64,000 nt of DNA from Viridibacterium sediminicola (GCF_039631295.1 NZ_JBDIVE010000004.1:62001-126000), one strand, 5' to 3'. Shown: positions 1 through 9,749, counted from the stretch's first letter. Program-made: numbers and translations. The notes: a model not told the origin generated them from the letters alone.

Positions 1-1779
1 CCGCTCAACCGCTTTACCACCACCAATAGCGGCAGCACCGAGAGCCACAAGGTGACCCAGCAGCGCATCCAGGACACCCTGGTGCTGAAAACCGATTTCG
101 CGCCAGCCGGCAGCAAGCACAAGGGGGACGTGTCGGTCGTCTATGCGCCGGCCTCGAGCAGCTATTTCATCGAGGATTATCGCGACAGCGATTACACCAT
201 CAAGTCCGGTGGCCTCAATTTGAGCAGCCGCCTAGAGTCCAAGTATGCGCTGGCCACGCTCAGCCAGCAGCTCTCGTATTCGCAGACTGAACAGTCGCGC
301 CGCAGCGATGCCGACACTTACCGTAACTGGCGCTGGTCGAGCGACAAGAACTGGGGCGATGCGACATCCGGTACCAATCCAACCAGTGGTGAAGGCGCCT
401 GGGGCGATGTCGATCAGCGCGTACAGACCATCAACTACAAATTCAAATCGGCCTTCAAGGCCATCGAAACGGCTGGCATCAAGCACCGCTTCACCAGCGG
501 CATCGAACTGAGCAAGCAACACGCCGAGTACGAGCGCCTGAAAGACCAGACCTACTACTACACGGTGGCCAACTTGCCGACCACCGGGGCGATTGCGCGC
601 TGCCAGCGCAGCGATGGCAGCTATGACACTGCCGCCTGCTCGGCCACGCCGACGCTGCGCCAGGGCGTGGGCCAGTACTTCCGCAACCAGATGATCTACC
701 ACGCCGGCAGCTTTGACGTGGATGCCCAATCCTGGGCGGCCTATCTCGAAGACGAGAGCAGCTGGCGCAATTTCATCCTGCGCGGCGGCCTGCGTCTGGA
801 CCGCGATTCGCTGACCGGCGACACCAATCTGGCGCCGCGTTCCCGCTTCAACTGGCAGCTGAGCGAACCGCTGAACCTGGAACTGGGCGCCAACCGCTAT
901 TACGGGCGCAATCTCTTCGCGTATGCGATGCAGGAGAAGGTCAACACGCTCAAGACCACGCAGACCCGCAACGGCACGCTCACCTGGGGGTCGGTCACCA
1001 GCTACAAGCCGCTCAACCGTCTGGAAGACATCAAGACGCCTTTTGACGACGAGCTCTCGGCCGGGCTCAGCTACGATCCGAACTGGCTGGCCGGCACCAT
1101 GAACCTGCGCTTCACGCGGCGTGACGGGCGCGATCAGATCGTCAAGCGGATCAAGACCGGGCAGGCCGATTGCAACTCCAACCAGTGCTACATCTACACC
1201 AATGACGGCGGCAGCCTGACCAAGGATGTCACCCTCAGCTGGTCCAGCGCCCGCGCATTCAAGACCGGCCCGGCCGCTACCCGCGTGTGGTTTGCGTTCA
1301 ACAAGAGCGACGTCAAGTCCAACTACTCGACCTACGCCGACACCTACAGCACCAGCCAGGCCAATGACGCGATCATCAAGTATGACGGTGAGTTCATCCG
1401 CTACTCGGAGATGCCGGCGGACAACTACAACCGCCCGTGGACCCTGCGCATCGGCACCCTGAGCAGCCTGCCGGCGCACCAGCTGACGATCAGCAACATC
1501 CTGCGCATTCGCGATGGCTACCAGCAGATGCTCAGCAACGGCACCACCGACTACCAGGGCACCACGGTCGATGTCTATGAGAAGACCGCGCTGCCGCGCT
1601 CGATTGCGCTCGACACGGTGTTCCACTGGAGCCCGCGGGTCTATCGCGACCAGCAGCTGGATATCAAGCTGAGCATCGAAAACATCACCAATCGCAAGAA
1701 CAAGATCTCGGTCAGCGACACCTATGCCACCTACGAGCGTGGCCGCAGTTTCGCGCTGGAAATCGGCTACGTGTTCTGA
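1..1779 (+). CDS. TonB-dependent receptor, C-terminal part (YddB/FusA-like by context)
   Basis: The reading frame is open from base 1, so the start lies upstream of the window; the GTG at 52 is only an internal codon. About 592 residues are visible, rich in alternating aromatic and polar beta-strand segments, and the protein ends in an aromatic residue (EIGYVF), as outer-membrane barrels do. There are paired cysteines in two predicted extracellular loops (around bases 600-640 and 1170-1190). No plug or TonB box is visible because the N-terminus is missing. An M16 protease and an SbmA/YddA-type ABC transporter follow on the same strand, which is the E. coli yddB/pqqL/yddA and Pectobacterium fus set. 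I therefore infer a receptor for an iron-bearing peptide or protein. The substrate cannot be read from the sequence. Confidence 0.85.
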   Translation, partial: PLNRFTTTNSGSTESHKVTQQRIQDTLVLKTDFAPAGSKHKGDVSVVYAPASSSYFIEDYRDSDYTIKSGGLNLSSRLESKYALATLSQQLSYSQTEQSRRSDADTYRNWRWSSDKNWGDATSGTNPTSGEGAWGDVDQRVQTINYKFKSAFKAIETAGIKHRFTSGIELSKQHAEYERLKDQTYYYTVANLPTTGAIARCQRSDGSYDTAACSATPTLRQGVGQYFRNQMIYHAGSFDVDAQSWAAYLEDESSWRNFILRGGLRLDRDSLTGDTNLAPRSRFNWQLSEPLNLELGANRYYGRNLFAYAMQEKVNTLKTTQTRNGTLTWGSVTSYKPLNRLEDIKTPFDDELSAGLSYDPNWLAGTMNLRFTRRDGRDQIVKRIKTGQADCNSNQCYIYTNDGGSLTKDVTLSWSSARAFKTGPAATRVWFAFNKSDVKSNYSTYADTYSTSQANDAIIKYDGEFIRYSEMPADNYNRPWTLRIGTLSSLPAHQLTISNILRIRDGYQQMLSNGTTDYQGTTVDVYEKTALPRSIALDTVFHWSPRVYRDQQLDIKLSIENITNRKNKISVSDTYATYERGRSFALEIGYVF

Positions 1780-1835
1780 ACCCCAGGATTTCATTTTTGT
1801 GAGCAGTCCGCCACGGCGGACTGCGAGGACGCATC

Positions 1836-4667
1836 ATGTTCAGTCTCCAGAACGCCCTGCGGGGCGTCATCCGTTTGTTCCTCTACGCCCTGCTGGGCAG
1901 CGCTGCGCTGGCCCAGGCGGCCGAACCGTTTGACTGGGATCCGCGCGTCGTGCGGGGCCAGCTCAGCAATGGTCTGTCCTATTACATCGTCGCCGGTGAC
2001 AAGCTGGCCGGGCCGCGGGTCGCCATGCAGCTATTGGTGCGCGTCGGCTCTCTCGATGAGCGCGAGGATCAATCGGGCGTCGCCCACATGGTCGAGCACA
2101 TGGTCTTCCACGCTTCAGCGCGCCATCCCGAGGGCTTGAGCAAGTACATGGAGAGTCTGGGCTGGCGCATCGGCACGCACTACAACGCGCAGACCAATTT
2201 CGAGCGCACGCTCTACATGCTCTCGCCGGAGAACCGCCCGGAGCGTATCGATGCGGCGCTCGATGTGCTGTCCCAGATGGGCGGTGCGGCGCAGATTCCC
2301 GCTGCCGGCTTGCAGAGCGAGCGCAAGGTCATCCTCGAAGAATGGCGCACCAAGCTGGGCCTGCGTGCGCGCATGGACCAGCAGCGGCGCGCGCTGCTGC
2401 GCGCCGGTTCGCTGTATCCGGAGCGGCCGACCATCGGCAGCGAGGCCAGCATCCGCACACAAACGGCCGAGTCCTTGCAGGCCTTCTACCGCGACTGGTA
2501 CCGGCCGAACAACATGGCCTTGATCATCGTCGGCGACGTCGATGCGGCGGCCATCCAGCAGCGCATCGAAACTTATTTCTCCAGCTTGCAGGCGGCGCCG
2601 CTGCCGGCGCGCAACCCGCCTGATCCGCAACTGCAGGACAGCTTGCGCATCGCCCGCATGCAGGACGCCGAGAGCGGCAGCAGCCAGGTCGGCTGGGTGT
2701 TCCGCTTCGTGACCGACAATCGCCAGGACAGCGAGGGCCTGCGCCAGCGCATGATCGATCGCATCGCCGAGCGCGCCGTGCGCCGCCTGGCCCAGCGCCA
2801 GGCCAAAGATTTGCCGGCCGGCGTCGAATCGCTCAGCAGCAGCAAGGGGCTGCTGGGCAAGACCGTCGAGTCGCTCGGCTTTGCCGCCACGGTGGCGGTC
2901 GATGGCCACGCGGCCGGTCTGCAGCAGATCCTGCTGTTGCAGGAACGTCTGCGGCGCGATGGCGTGCGTGAGCAGGATGTCCGTCAGGAGATCGAGGAGC
3001 TGCAGCGCCTCAATGAAAAAGCCCTGAGCCAGCACGCCGCGCGCGACCAGTCGAGCTGGCTGCAAATACTCAGCGAGGCGGTGCAGGATGAGCGGGTGCT
3101 GCAGGCGCCGGTGCAAAAGCAGGCACAGATCCGCCAGATCATTGCCGGCCTGAGTCTGGCCGACATCAATGCGCGGGTACGCCAGTGGCTGTCCGCGCCG
3201 GACCGCCTGCTGTTCATGCTGGCGCCGGGGCTCAGCCCCCTGCAATTGCCCGATCAGGCCAGCGTGCTGGCTGCCCAGCAGGCGCTGCGCACGCGCAGCT
3301 TGCCGGCGCTGGCCGATTCGCCGGCCGCCGAAACCTTGGCTGAAGTGAGTTTGCCCGAAGCGAGCCTGCCGGAAGCCGGGCCGACGGCGGCGGTCTTGCA
3401 GGAAGAAGATCTGGGCCAGGGCGTCCTGCGTTGGACCCTGCCCAATGGCGACAAGCTGGTTTGGGATGCGCGCCCCGCCGGCGCGCCGTTGCGCTTCGTG
3501 GCCCGCTCGGCAGCCGGTTTCCGCCTGCCCGGTGCGCCGGCCTGGCAATGGCAGATGGCGGCCCAGCTCGGTGCTCAAGCTGATCTGCCCGGCCAGGCGG
3601 CCGGCACCCTGGCGCGCTGGGCGACACGCCAGACCCTGCAGCTCAACCAGAGTCAGGACGATCGCGGCTTGGTCTACAACGCGCAGACCAAGGCGGAGCT
3701 GCTGGAGCCGCTGCTGCAGCTCTACGTGGCGCGCCAGCAGAGCAGCCTGTCGGCCGCGGCCGTGCAAGCGGCCCGCCAGCAGCTGGCGCGTCAGCTGGCG
3801 CGCCAGACCGACAGCAGCAGTGATCGCATGGCGCGTGAGCTGAGTCGCCTGCGCTTTGGCCCCACGCCGCAGGATGCCGCACCCGACGCCGCCGCGCTGG
3901 CCCGCCTCGACACGCCGGCCGGCCTCGATGCGCTGCGTGAAAAGTGGCAGCTGCTGACTGCGCAGCCGACCACCTTCTTCCTCTCCGGGCCGAACGATGT
4001 GGCCACGGTCCGTCGTCTGGTGGAACGCTATCTGGCCACTTTGCCGCGCACGGCCACGCCGCTGGCATCGCAGCCGCTGCTGCAAGCTGCGGGCGCACGC
4101 AGTGCGCGGCTGGAGATCAGTCCGGAGCCGCAGGCCAGTGTGCGTGCCTTTGGCAGCCAGTCGCTGAACTGGTCGCCCGAGCGCGCCATGGCCGCCTCGG
4201 TGCTGGCGCGGGTGATCCAGCGCAGTCTGCGCGCCGAGCTGCGCGAGAAGGAGAGCGGCATCTACCGACTCAGCTTCAGCCTCAGCCTGGAGCCGCACAG
4301 CGGCCGGCTGGCCAGCGAGCTGTTCTTCACCACCGCGCCCGAGCGTGTCGACGCACTGTGGGCGATTGCGCACGGTGTGCTGGCCAAGCTGCCCGAGCAG
4401 CTCGATACGCGCCTCCTCGCCGAGGAGGTCGAACATGCGCGCAGCGCCGAGCGCGCGCGCCAGGGCGACGAGAGCACGCGCTTCCAGCGCTTGCAGCTCA
4501 GCTATGCGCAATACGGCGATGCGCGCTATCTGCAGAGCAGCACCCAGCTGGCCAGCACGCTGAGCGTGGACAGCGTGCGCGCCCTGGCGGCCGAGCTGGC
4601 GCTGACGCGTGATCTGGTGCTGGTGCAGATGCTGCCGCGTGCCGCGGGCGGGGAGGCGGCACGATGA
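1836..4667 (+). CDS. pqqL: periplasmic M16 zinc metalloprotease, PqqL/FusC-like
   Basis: The 943-residue length is close to that of PqqL and FusC. An N-terminal signal peptide of about 28 residues ends in ALAQA-A, placing the enzyme in the periplasm. The inverted zinc motif HxxEH is His84-Met-Val-Glu87-His88, and the downstream acidic ligand region (SERKVILEEW) lies near residue 165. The protein has the usual two-lobed M16 architecture, with the second, catalytically dead half after a proline/alanine-rich hinge near residues 480-510. In E. coli and Pectobacterium this enzyme cleaves an imported iron protein such as ferredoxin after receptor uptake. It lies 56 bp after the receptor and overlaps the ABC transporter gene by 4 bp (ATGA), so the three genes are probably one operon. 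Confidence 0.88.
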   Translation: MFSLQNALRGVIRLFLYALLGSAALAQAAEPFDWDPRVVRGQLSNGLSYYIVAGDKLAGPRVAMQLLVRVGSLDEREDQSGVAHMVEHMVFHASARHPEGLSKYMESLGWRIGTHYNAQTNFERTLYMLSPENRPERIDAALDVLSQMGGAAQIPAAGLQSERKVILEEWRTKLGLRARMDQQRRALLRAGSLYPERPTIGSEASIRTQTAESLQAFYRDWYRPNNMALIIVGDVDAAAIQQRIETYFSSLQAAPLPARNPPDPQLQDSLRIARMQDAESGSSQVGWVFRFVTDNRQDSEGLRQRMIDRIAERAVRRLAQRQAKDLPAGVESLSSSKGLLGKTVESLGFAATVAVDGHAAGLQQILLLQERLRRDGVREQDVRQEIEELQRLNEKALSQHAARDQSSWLQILSEAVQDERVLQAPVQKQAQIRQIIAGLSLADINARVRQWLSAPDRLLFMLAPGLSPLQLPDQASVLAAQQALRTRSLPALADSPAAETLAEVSLPEASLPEAGPTAAVLQEEDLGQGVLRWTLPNGDKLVWDARPAGAPLRFVARSAAGFRLPGAPAWQWQMAAQLGAQADLPGQAAGTLARWATRQTLQLNQSQDDRGLVYNAQTKAELLEPLLQLYVARQQSSLSAAAVQAARQQLARQLARQTDSSSDRMARELSRLRFGPTPQDAAPDAAALARLDTPAGLDALREKWQLLTAQPTTFFLSGPNDVATVRRLVERYLATLPRTATPLASQPLLQAAGARSARLEISPEPQASVRAFGSQSLNWSPERAMAASVLARVIQRSLRAELREKESGIYRLSFSLSLEPHSGRLASELFFTTAPERVDALWAIAHGVLAKLPEQLDTRLLAEEVEHARSAERARQGDESTRFQRLQLSYAQYGDARYLQSSTQLASTLSVDSVRALAAELALTRDLVLVQMLPRAAGGEAAR

Positions 4668-6331
4668 GTGTGATGCGTGATTTCTGGATCCTGGCGCGAC
4701 CCTTCTGGGTGCGTCGCGGCCACTACCTGGCCTGGCTGCTGCTGGCCAGCATCATCGCGCTGGGCTTGTTGCTGGTGCAGCTGAATGTGCGCTTCAGTTA
4801 CTGGAACAAGGAGTTCTACGACGCGCTCGCCGCCTTCGACCGGCCGCGCTTGTACCCCTTGATGGGCCAGTACTGCCTGCTGGTGGGCGCCGCCGTGGTG
4901 ATGTCGGTGTATCTGGACTGGTTGCGCAAGCTGCTGATCCTCAAGTGGCGTGAGCACATGACCGAGTCTTTGAGCCGCGCCTGGCTGAGCAACAATGTGT
5001 TCTACCGCCTGAGTCTCGCCGGCGAGCCGGACAACCCGGACCAGCGCCTGGCCGAGGACATCAACCTGCTGGTCACCGAAAGCCTGGATCTGCTGCGCTC
5101 CTTCATCAGCGCGGTGGCGCGCATCCTGTCCTTCTCGGTCTTGCTGTGGACCTTGTCGAGCGAGCTGAGCCTGCCCTTCGTCGACAGCCAGCTGCGCATT
5201 CCCGGCTACCTGTTCTGGTTCGCCATCATCTATGCCCTGATCGGCAGCCTGATTGCCGAGCGCATCGGTGCGATCCTGCAAGGCCTCAACTACACCCAGC
5301 AGCAGCGCGAAGCGGAATTGCGTGCCGACCTGCTGCGTCGGCGTGATCATGCCGAACAGATCTCGCTGTACGGCGGTGCCGCCCACGAACAGCGCCGCGT
5401 CATGCAGCGCTTTGCGGCGCTGGCGCTCAATTGGCGTCAGTTGATGAATCGCGAGCGTACGCTTGGCTTTTTCACCAGCAGCTATGACCGCATCAGCGGC
5501 CTGGTGCCGATCTTTGCCGCGCTGCCTTCGTTCATGAACAAGTCGCTCAGCCTCGGCGGCCTGATGCAGATCGAGACGGCCTTCAACCAGACCGCCTCGG
5601 CGATGAGCTGGTTCGTGCGCGCTTATCGCGCCATCGCCGAGTGGAAGGCGACGGTCCAGCGTCTGACCCAGTTCCGCATCGCTCTGGAAGCGGCCCGCGA
5701 GCCGCGCCAGCCACGCCAGGCCGCCAGCTTCGCCGCGCATCAACTGAGCGTGCACACGCCGGACGGCACGGTTCTGCTCGCGGGACTCGACTGGCAGATC
5801 GAGACGGCGGTGTGGACGCGCATCGAGGGGCCCAGCGGCATCGGCAAATCCACCTTGCTGCGCACCCTGGCGGGCGTCTGGCCGTATTACAGCGGCGACT
5901 TCAGCCAGCCACGCGGGCGCAGCCTGTTCGTGCCGCAGCGCGCTTATCTGGCCACCGATTCGCTGGCTGCGCTGCTGGCCTATCCGGCGCTGGACCTGCC
6001 CTCACGCGAGGCCATGCAGCAGGCTTTGTGCGACTGCGGTCTGGCCGCGCTGAGCACGCGTCTGGACGACGTGGCCGAATGGTCCGCGGTCTTGTCCGGT
6101 GGCGAACAGCAACGCCTGGCCATCGCGCGCGCCTTGCTGTTCGCGCCTGATTACCTGTTGCTCGATGAGGCGACCAGCCAGCTCGATCTGCCCGCGGCGC
6201 GTGCCCTGCTGTGCATGCTGCGCAGCCGGCTGCCACAGACCACGGTGATCGGCGTCACTCACCAGGACAAGCTGTCGTCCTTGTTCGAAAGGGTGATCGA
6301 GTTGCCGCAGCAAGCACCCGCAGCGCACTGA
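4664..6331 (+). CDS. yddA: SbmA/BacA-type ABC transporter, fused permease-ATPase (YddA/FusD-like)
   Basis: The 555-residue protein combines an N-terminal membrane domain of the SbmA/BacA type with a C-terminal ATPase. The first hydrophobic helix is residues 18-45. The ATPase has Walker A (GPSGIGKST), the signature LSGGEQQR and Walker B (YLLLDEATS), so it looks active. Family members move peptides, B12 or bleomycin-like compounds across the inner membrane. The start overlaps the stop of the M16 protease gene (ATGA), implying translational coupling. In this context the likely role is handling peptides or cofactor released by the protease. A strong intrinsic terminator follows, ending the operon. 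Confidence 0.88.
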   Translation: MSVMRDFWILARPFWVRRGHYLAWLLLASIIALGLLLVQLNVRFSYWNKEFYDALAAFDRPRLYPLMGQYCLLVGAAVVMSVYLDWLRKLLILKWREHMTESLSRAWLSNNVFYRLSLAGEPDNPDQRLAEDINLLVTESLDLLRSFISAVARILSFSVLLWTLSSELSLPFVDSQLRIPGYLFWFAIIYALIGSLIAERIGAILQGLNYTQQQREAELRADLLRRRDHAEQISLYGGAAHEQRRVMQRFAALALNWRQLMNRERTLGFFTSSYDRISGLVPIFAALPSFMNKSLSLGGLMQIETAFNQTASAMSWFVRAYRAIAEWKATVQRLTQFRIALEAAREPRQPRQAASFAAHQLSVHTPDGTVLLAGLDWQIETAVWTRIEGPSGIGKSTLLRTLAGVWPYYSGDFSQPRGRSLFVPQRAYLATDSLAALLAYPALDLPSREAMQQALCDCGLAALSTRLDDVAEWSAVLSGGEQQRLAIARALLFAPDYLLLDEATSQLDLPAARALLCMLRSRLPQTTVIGVTHQDKLSSLFERVIELPQQAPAAH

Positions 6332-6348
6332 ACGGCGGCGTGTCGGCA

Positions 6349-6393
6349 GGGCTTTGCAGCGCGTGCAGCAGGCGCGCTGCGAAGCCCTTTTTC
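6349..6393 (+). terminator. intrinsic terminator after the yddA-like gene
   Basis: A 15-bp stem (arms 6349-6363 and 6373-6387, one G-U pair) with a 9-nt loop is followed directly by TTTTT. It lies 18 bp after the stop codon. Confidence 0.9.
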
Positions 6394-6513
6394 TGTGCCT
6401 CCGCGTGCTCTGCAAGCGGGCGCAGCGCCCTGTGCTGGCGCTCGGTGTATAGGCGTGTATGTTTTTAATAAATTTGAGTCGGAAAGCGTTTCGAATTGAT
6501 TCAAAGCTTTGGG

Positions 6514-6526
6514 TGACAGACTGTCA
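6514..6526. promoter_or_regulatory. perfect dyad TGACAG-A-CTGTCA upstream of ggt
   Basis: A 13-bp perfect inverted repeat lies in the AT-rich 280-bp stretch before the ggt gene. A second imperfect dyad, GCAATTGCT (6560-6568) with AGCAATCGC (6576-6584), lies closer to the start. The first looks like a repressor or activator site and the second could be a leader hairpin. No binding protein can be named. Confidence 0.4.
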
Positions 6527-6612
6527 TATAACAAAAAGTTTGCCTGCTTCTTGCTAACTGCAATTGCTTTTTATAAGCAATCGCAACTACATGCAGCAAC
6601 CAAGAGGCAAAC

Positions 6613-8622
6613 ATGAATTTTCGCAGTCCAGTCAAACGCGGCATTTTGATCGTCAGCCCCATTCTGGTGGCGTTGTTGGCGGTCGTCGCGTGCAGCGGCA
6701 ACAGTCCTGATACCACCACGCCCAGCTCTGCTTCATCCACCACATCGTCCACCGCCTGTACGGTCCTCAGCAACGACGGCACATCCGTTGTCGTCGGTTC
6801 CGGCCTGGCGGGTGACCCCGCTGCGCCCGAGCCGTCGTCCGGCTACCGCACCGGCAAGACCACGACGTATGCACGCAATTTCATGGTCACCAGCGCCAGT
6901 GCACTGGCCAGCAAGGCTGGTTGTGATGTGCTCGCCAAGGGCGGCGATGCGGCCGATGCGGCGATTGCCGTGCAAGCCGTGCTCGGCCTGACCGTGCCCG
7001 AAGCCACCGGCATCGGCGGTGGCGCCTTCATGCTCTACTACGATGCCAAGAACAAGACCGTGCAAGCCTACGACGGTCGCGAAACGGCGCCGGCTGCAGC
7101 CACCGAAAACTATCTGCGCTATGTCGACGACAGCAGCGACCAGACCACCCCCAAGCCCAGCGCTCGTGCCAGCGGTCGTTCGATCGGCACGCCGGGCGTG
7201 CTGCGCATGCTGGAGCTGGCCCACACCGACCACGGCAAGCTGGCCTGGAAGGACATGTTCACAGATGCCGTCTCGCTGGCCAACAAGGGCTTCCCGATCA
7301 GCTCGCGCCTGGCCGATGCGATCTCTGCCAACCGCGCCAGCCTGCTGCGCGACCCCGATGCGCTGGCTTACTTCCTCAACGCCGATGGTTCAGCCAAGAC
7401 GGTCGGCACGACCTTGACCAACCCGGCGTACGCCACGACCCTGCAAGCCATTGCCGACGGCGGCGCCAAGGCTTTCTACACCGGCACCATCGGCCAAGCG
7501 ATTGTCGACAAGATTGCGGTCACGACGGGCGCCGATGCCTCGGTGATCACCCCGGGCAAGACCACCCTGGCCGACCTGGCGGCCTATGAGGCCAAGCGCC
7601 GCACGGCGGTCTGTTCGACCTATCGCAGCTACTACGTCTGCGGCATGCCGCCGCCGTCTTCGGGTGGCATCGCGGTAGCGCAGACGCTGGGTATTCTTGA
7701 AACCTTCGACTTGGGCACCAGCAGCTTCGCGCCGACCGCTTACGACAACGAAGGCGGCAAGCCCTCGGTGCTGGGCGTGCACGTCATCTCCGAAGCCGAG
7801 CGGCTGGCTTATGCCGACCGTGACAAATACGTGGCGGACACCGATTTCGTGCCCCTGCCCGGCGGCAACTGGAATGCCATGCTGAGCAAGTCTTATCTGA
7901 CCGGCCGCGCCGGCCTGATCAGCCTTGCCAAGAGCATGGGCACGGCGACGGCCGGCACCTTCAACACCACCACGGCACTGGCGGTGGACAAGACGGTCGA
8001 GCACGGCACCAGCCAGTTCACCATCGTCGACAAGAGCGGCAATGTGCTGACCATGACGACCACGGTGGAGTCCAGCCTCGGCTCCTTCCACTTCACCAAG
8101 GGCTTCATCCTCAACAACCAGCTGACCGACTTCTCGGCCACGCCGAGCGACACCAATGGTGCGATTGCCAACCGTGTGCAGCCGGGCAAGCGTCCGCGCA
8201 GCTCGATGGCGCCGACCCTGGTGTTCAAGAAGAGCAGCGACAACGGCATGGGTGACTTCGTGATGGCCACCGGCTCGCCGGGCGGTTCGACGATCATCCA
8301 GTACGTGGTCAAGACCCTGGTGGCCAGCCTCGATTGGGGTCTCGATGCGCAGCAAGGCACCAACATGATCGACTTTGGCGCCAGCAACAGCGCCACGACC
8401 AGCCTGGGCGGCGAGCATCCGAACCTCAACACCGCCAACAGCGGCGCCAACGACAGCCTGATCGTCGGCCTCAAGGCGCTCGGTCACACGGTGTCGACCA
8501 GTGCGCAGACCAGTGGCATCGGCACCATCATGCGCGCCACCGTCAAGGGTGAGAGTGTGTGGGCCGGCAGTACCGACCCGCGTCGTGAAGGCGTAGTCCT
8601 CGGCGACACCTTCAAGCCCTGA
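6613..8622 (+). CDS. ggt: gamma-glutamyltranspeptidase, lipoprotein form
   Basis: The 669-residue enzyme hydrolyses or transfers gamma-glutamyl groups, for example from glutathione. A hydrophobic N-terminus ending in the lipobox VVAC (Cys at about residue 27) indicates a lipid-anchored envelope protein rather than the usual soluble periplasmic form. A Ser/Thr-rich linker follows. The family signature around the autoprocessing site reads Thr466-Ser467-Gln468-Phe-Thr, where the pattern is T-[STA]-H-x-[ST]; in E. coli this is Thr390-Thr391-His392. By that alignment Ser467 takes the place of the nucleophile Thr391 and Gln replaces His. The later GSPGGS substrate loop is intact. The ATG is preceded by AGAGGC. 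The gene is probably monocistronic, since terminators lie on both sides. Confidence 0.92.
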   Translation: MNFRSPVKRGILIVSPILVALLAVVACSGNSPDTTTPSSASSTTSSTACTVLSNDGTSVVVGSGLAGDPAAPEPSSGYRTGKTTTYARNFMVTSASALASKAGCDVLAKGGDAADAAIAVQAVLGLTVPEATGIGGGAFMLYYDAKNKTVQAYDGRETAPAAATENYLRYVDDSSDQTTPKPSARASGRSIGTPGVLRMLELAHTDHGKLAWKDMFTDAVSLANKGFPISSRLADAISANRASLLRDPDALAYFLNADGSAKTVGTTLTNPAYATTLQAIADGGAKAFYTGTIGQAIVDKIAVTTGADASVITPGKTTLADLAAYEAKRRTAVCSTYRSYYVCGMPPPSSGGIAVAQTLGILETFDLGTSSFAPTAYDNEGGKPSVLGVHVISEAERLAYADRDKYVADTDFVPLPGGNWNAMLSKSYLTGRAGLISLAKSMGTATAGTFNTTTALAVDKTVEHGTSQFTIVDKSGNVLTMTTTVESSLGSFHFTKGFILNNQLTDFSATPSDTNGAIANRVQPGKRPRSSMAPTLVFKKSSDNGMGDFVMATGSPGGSTIIQYVVKTLVASLDWGLDAQQGTNMIDFGASNSATTSLGGEHPNLNTANSGANDSLIVGLKALGHTVSTSAQTSGIGTIMRATVKGESVWAGSTDPRREGVVLGDTFKP

Positions 8623-8643
8623 TCGAATTCGGTCTTGTCGATC

Positions 8644-8677
8644 AGCCCTGCAGCGCTTCGGCCTGCAGGGCTTTTTT
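8644..8677 (+). terminator. intrinsic terminator after ggt
   Basis: A 10-bp perfect stem (AGCCCTGCAG at 8644-8653 with CTGCAGGGCT at 8663-8672) is followed by TTTTTT. Confidence 0.9.
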
Positions 8678-8828
8678 CATCCTCTGTTTGCGTCCATTTG
8701 CTGCTGTCGACATTTGCTTACATATCGACAAGAAGCTGAGAGGCATTCGCCATCATCCGGGTGTTTGATTGAGCTTCGCGGAGAGTCCGCTGGCGCGCCC
8801 GTTCGCGCCAAGCCAACGGAGGATGCAG

Positions 8829-9749
8829 ATGAACAAGCTGGGACGTGTGACAACGCTATTGCTGGGTGTGCTGATGAGCGCGGCCGTCTGGGCGGCCGAC
8901 CCTGGCATCCACGAAATTTATCAGGCCGCTGACGCCGGCAATCTGGGCCAGGCGCAGCAGATGATCGCGCAGGTGCTCAAGGACCATCCGAACAGTGCCA
9001 AGGCGCATTACGTCGACGCCGAGCTGCTGACCCGCCAGCATCAGCTGAGTCAGGCGCGGGCCGAGCTGGCGACGGCGGAAAAGCTCGATCCGGGCCTCTC
9101 GTTCGCCAAACCCGCTGCCGTGCAGGCGCTGCGCGCGCGCCTGCAGCCGGCCAGCCATGTGCAAAGTTTCACCACACCGACGGCCTACGATGGCCCTGCC
9201 TACACGCGCAGCAGTCCCAGCCTGCCCTGGGGCAGCATCATCGGCATACTGGCCTTGCTGAGCATCGCCTTTCTGCTGGCGCGTGCAATGTTCCGCCGCA
9301 CCGCACAGCCTGAGTCTGTCGTCACACCAGCCTATGGTGCCCCGAGCTATGGCACGCCGGCTTACGCGGGTGGGGGCTATGCCCAACCGGGCTATGCGCC
9401 TGGCTATGCTCCGGCGCCTGCTGCGCCCGCGGCTGGTTTCGGAGCAGCTGCGGGGGGCGGTCTCGGTTCGGGCATTCTCGGCGGGCTAGCCACAGGCGCA
9501 GCGGTCGGCGCCGGCATGGTGGCGGGCGAGGCCTTGATGCATCGCGTACTCGATGGCGGCCACGCCAGCAATGTCGGCAACAGTCTGGCGGGCAATGCGC
9601 AGGCAGGCTACTTCGACGACACCGCGCAATACGTCGACTCGCTCACCCAGTACGACATGGGTGGGCAGGACTTCGGCATCCAGGATACCGCCAGCTGGGA
9701 TGACAACAGCTCGCTCGCCAGCGGTGGCGCTGGCGATGACTGGAGCTAG
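8829..9749 (+). CDS. exported single-span membrane protein with TPR-like domain and glycine zipper
   Basis: I do not recognise a named family. ATG 8829 is chosen because GGAGG (8818-8822) sits 6 bases upstream; the ATG at 8823 touches that site. The 306-residue product has a signal peptide (about 21 residues, ending AVWA-A), then a helical TPR-like segment (residues 25-95, with EIYQAADAGN and AKAHYVDAELL). A hydrophobic span follows at about residues 133-155, then a Tyr/Ala/Gly/Pro-rich stretch. A glycine-zipper segment (GSGILGGLATGAAVGAGMVAG) near residue 220 could insert into a membrane. The tail is acidic. The gene converges on the GH28 gene with 5 bp between them. No function can be assigned. 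Confidence 0.75.
   Translation: MNKLGRVTTLLLGVLMSAAVWAADPGIHEIYQAADAGNLGQAQQMIAQVLKDHPNSAKAHYVDAELLTRQHQLSQARAELATAEKLDPGLSFAKPAAVQALRARLQPASHVQSFTTPTAYDGPAYTRSSPSLPWGSIIGILALLSIAFLLARAMFRRTAQPESVVTPAYGAPSYGTPAYAGGGYAQPGYAPGYAPAPAAPAAGFGAAAGGGLGSGILGGLATGAAVGAGMVAGEALMHRVLDGGHASNVGNSLAGNAQAGYFDDTAQYVDSLTQYDMGGQDFGIQDTASWDDNSSLASGGAGDDWS

Noticed and set aside
2115..4511. 798-codon open frame antisense to the M16 protease gene
   Set aside because: It mirrors codon periodicity of a clearly conserved gene in high-GC DNA and its translation has no recognisable motif.
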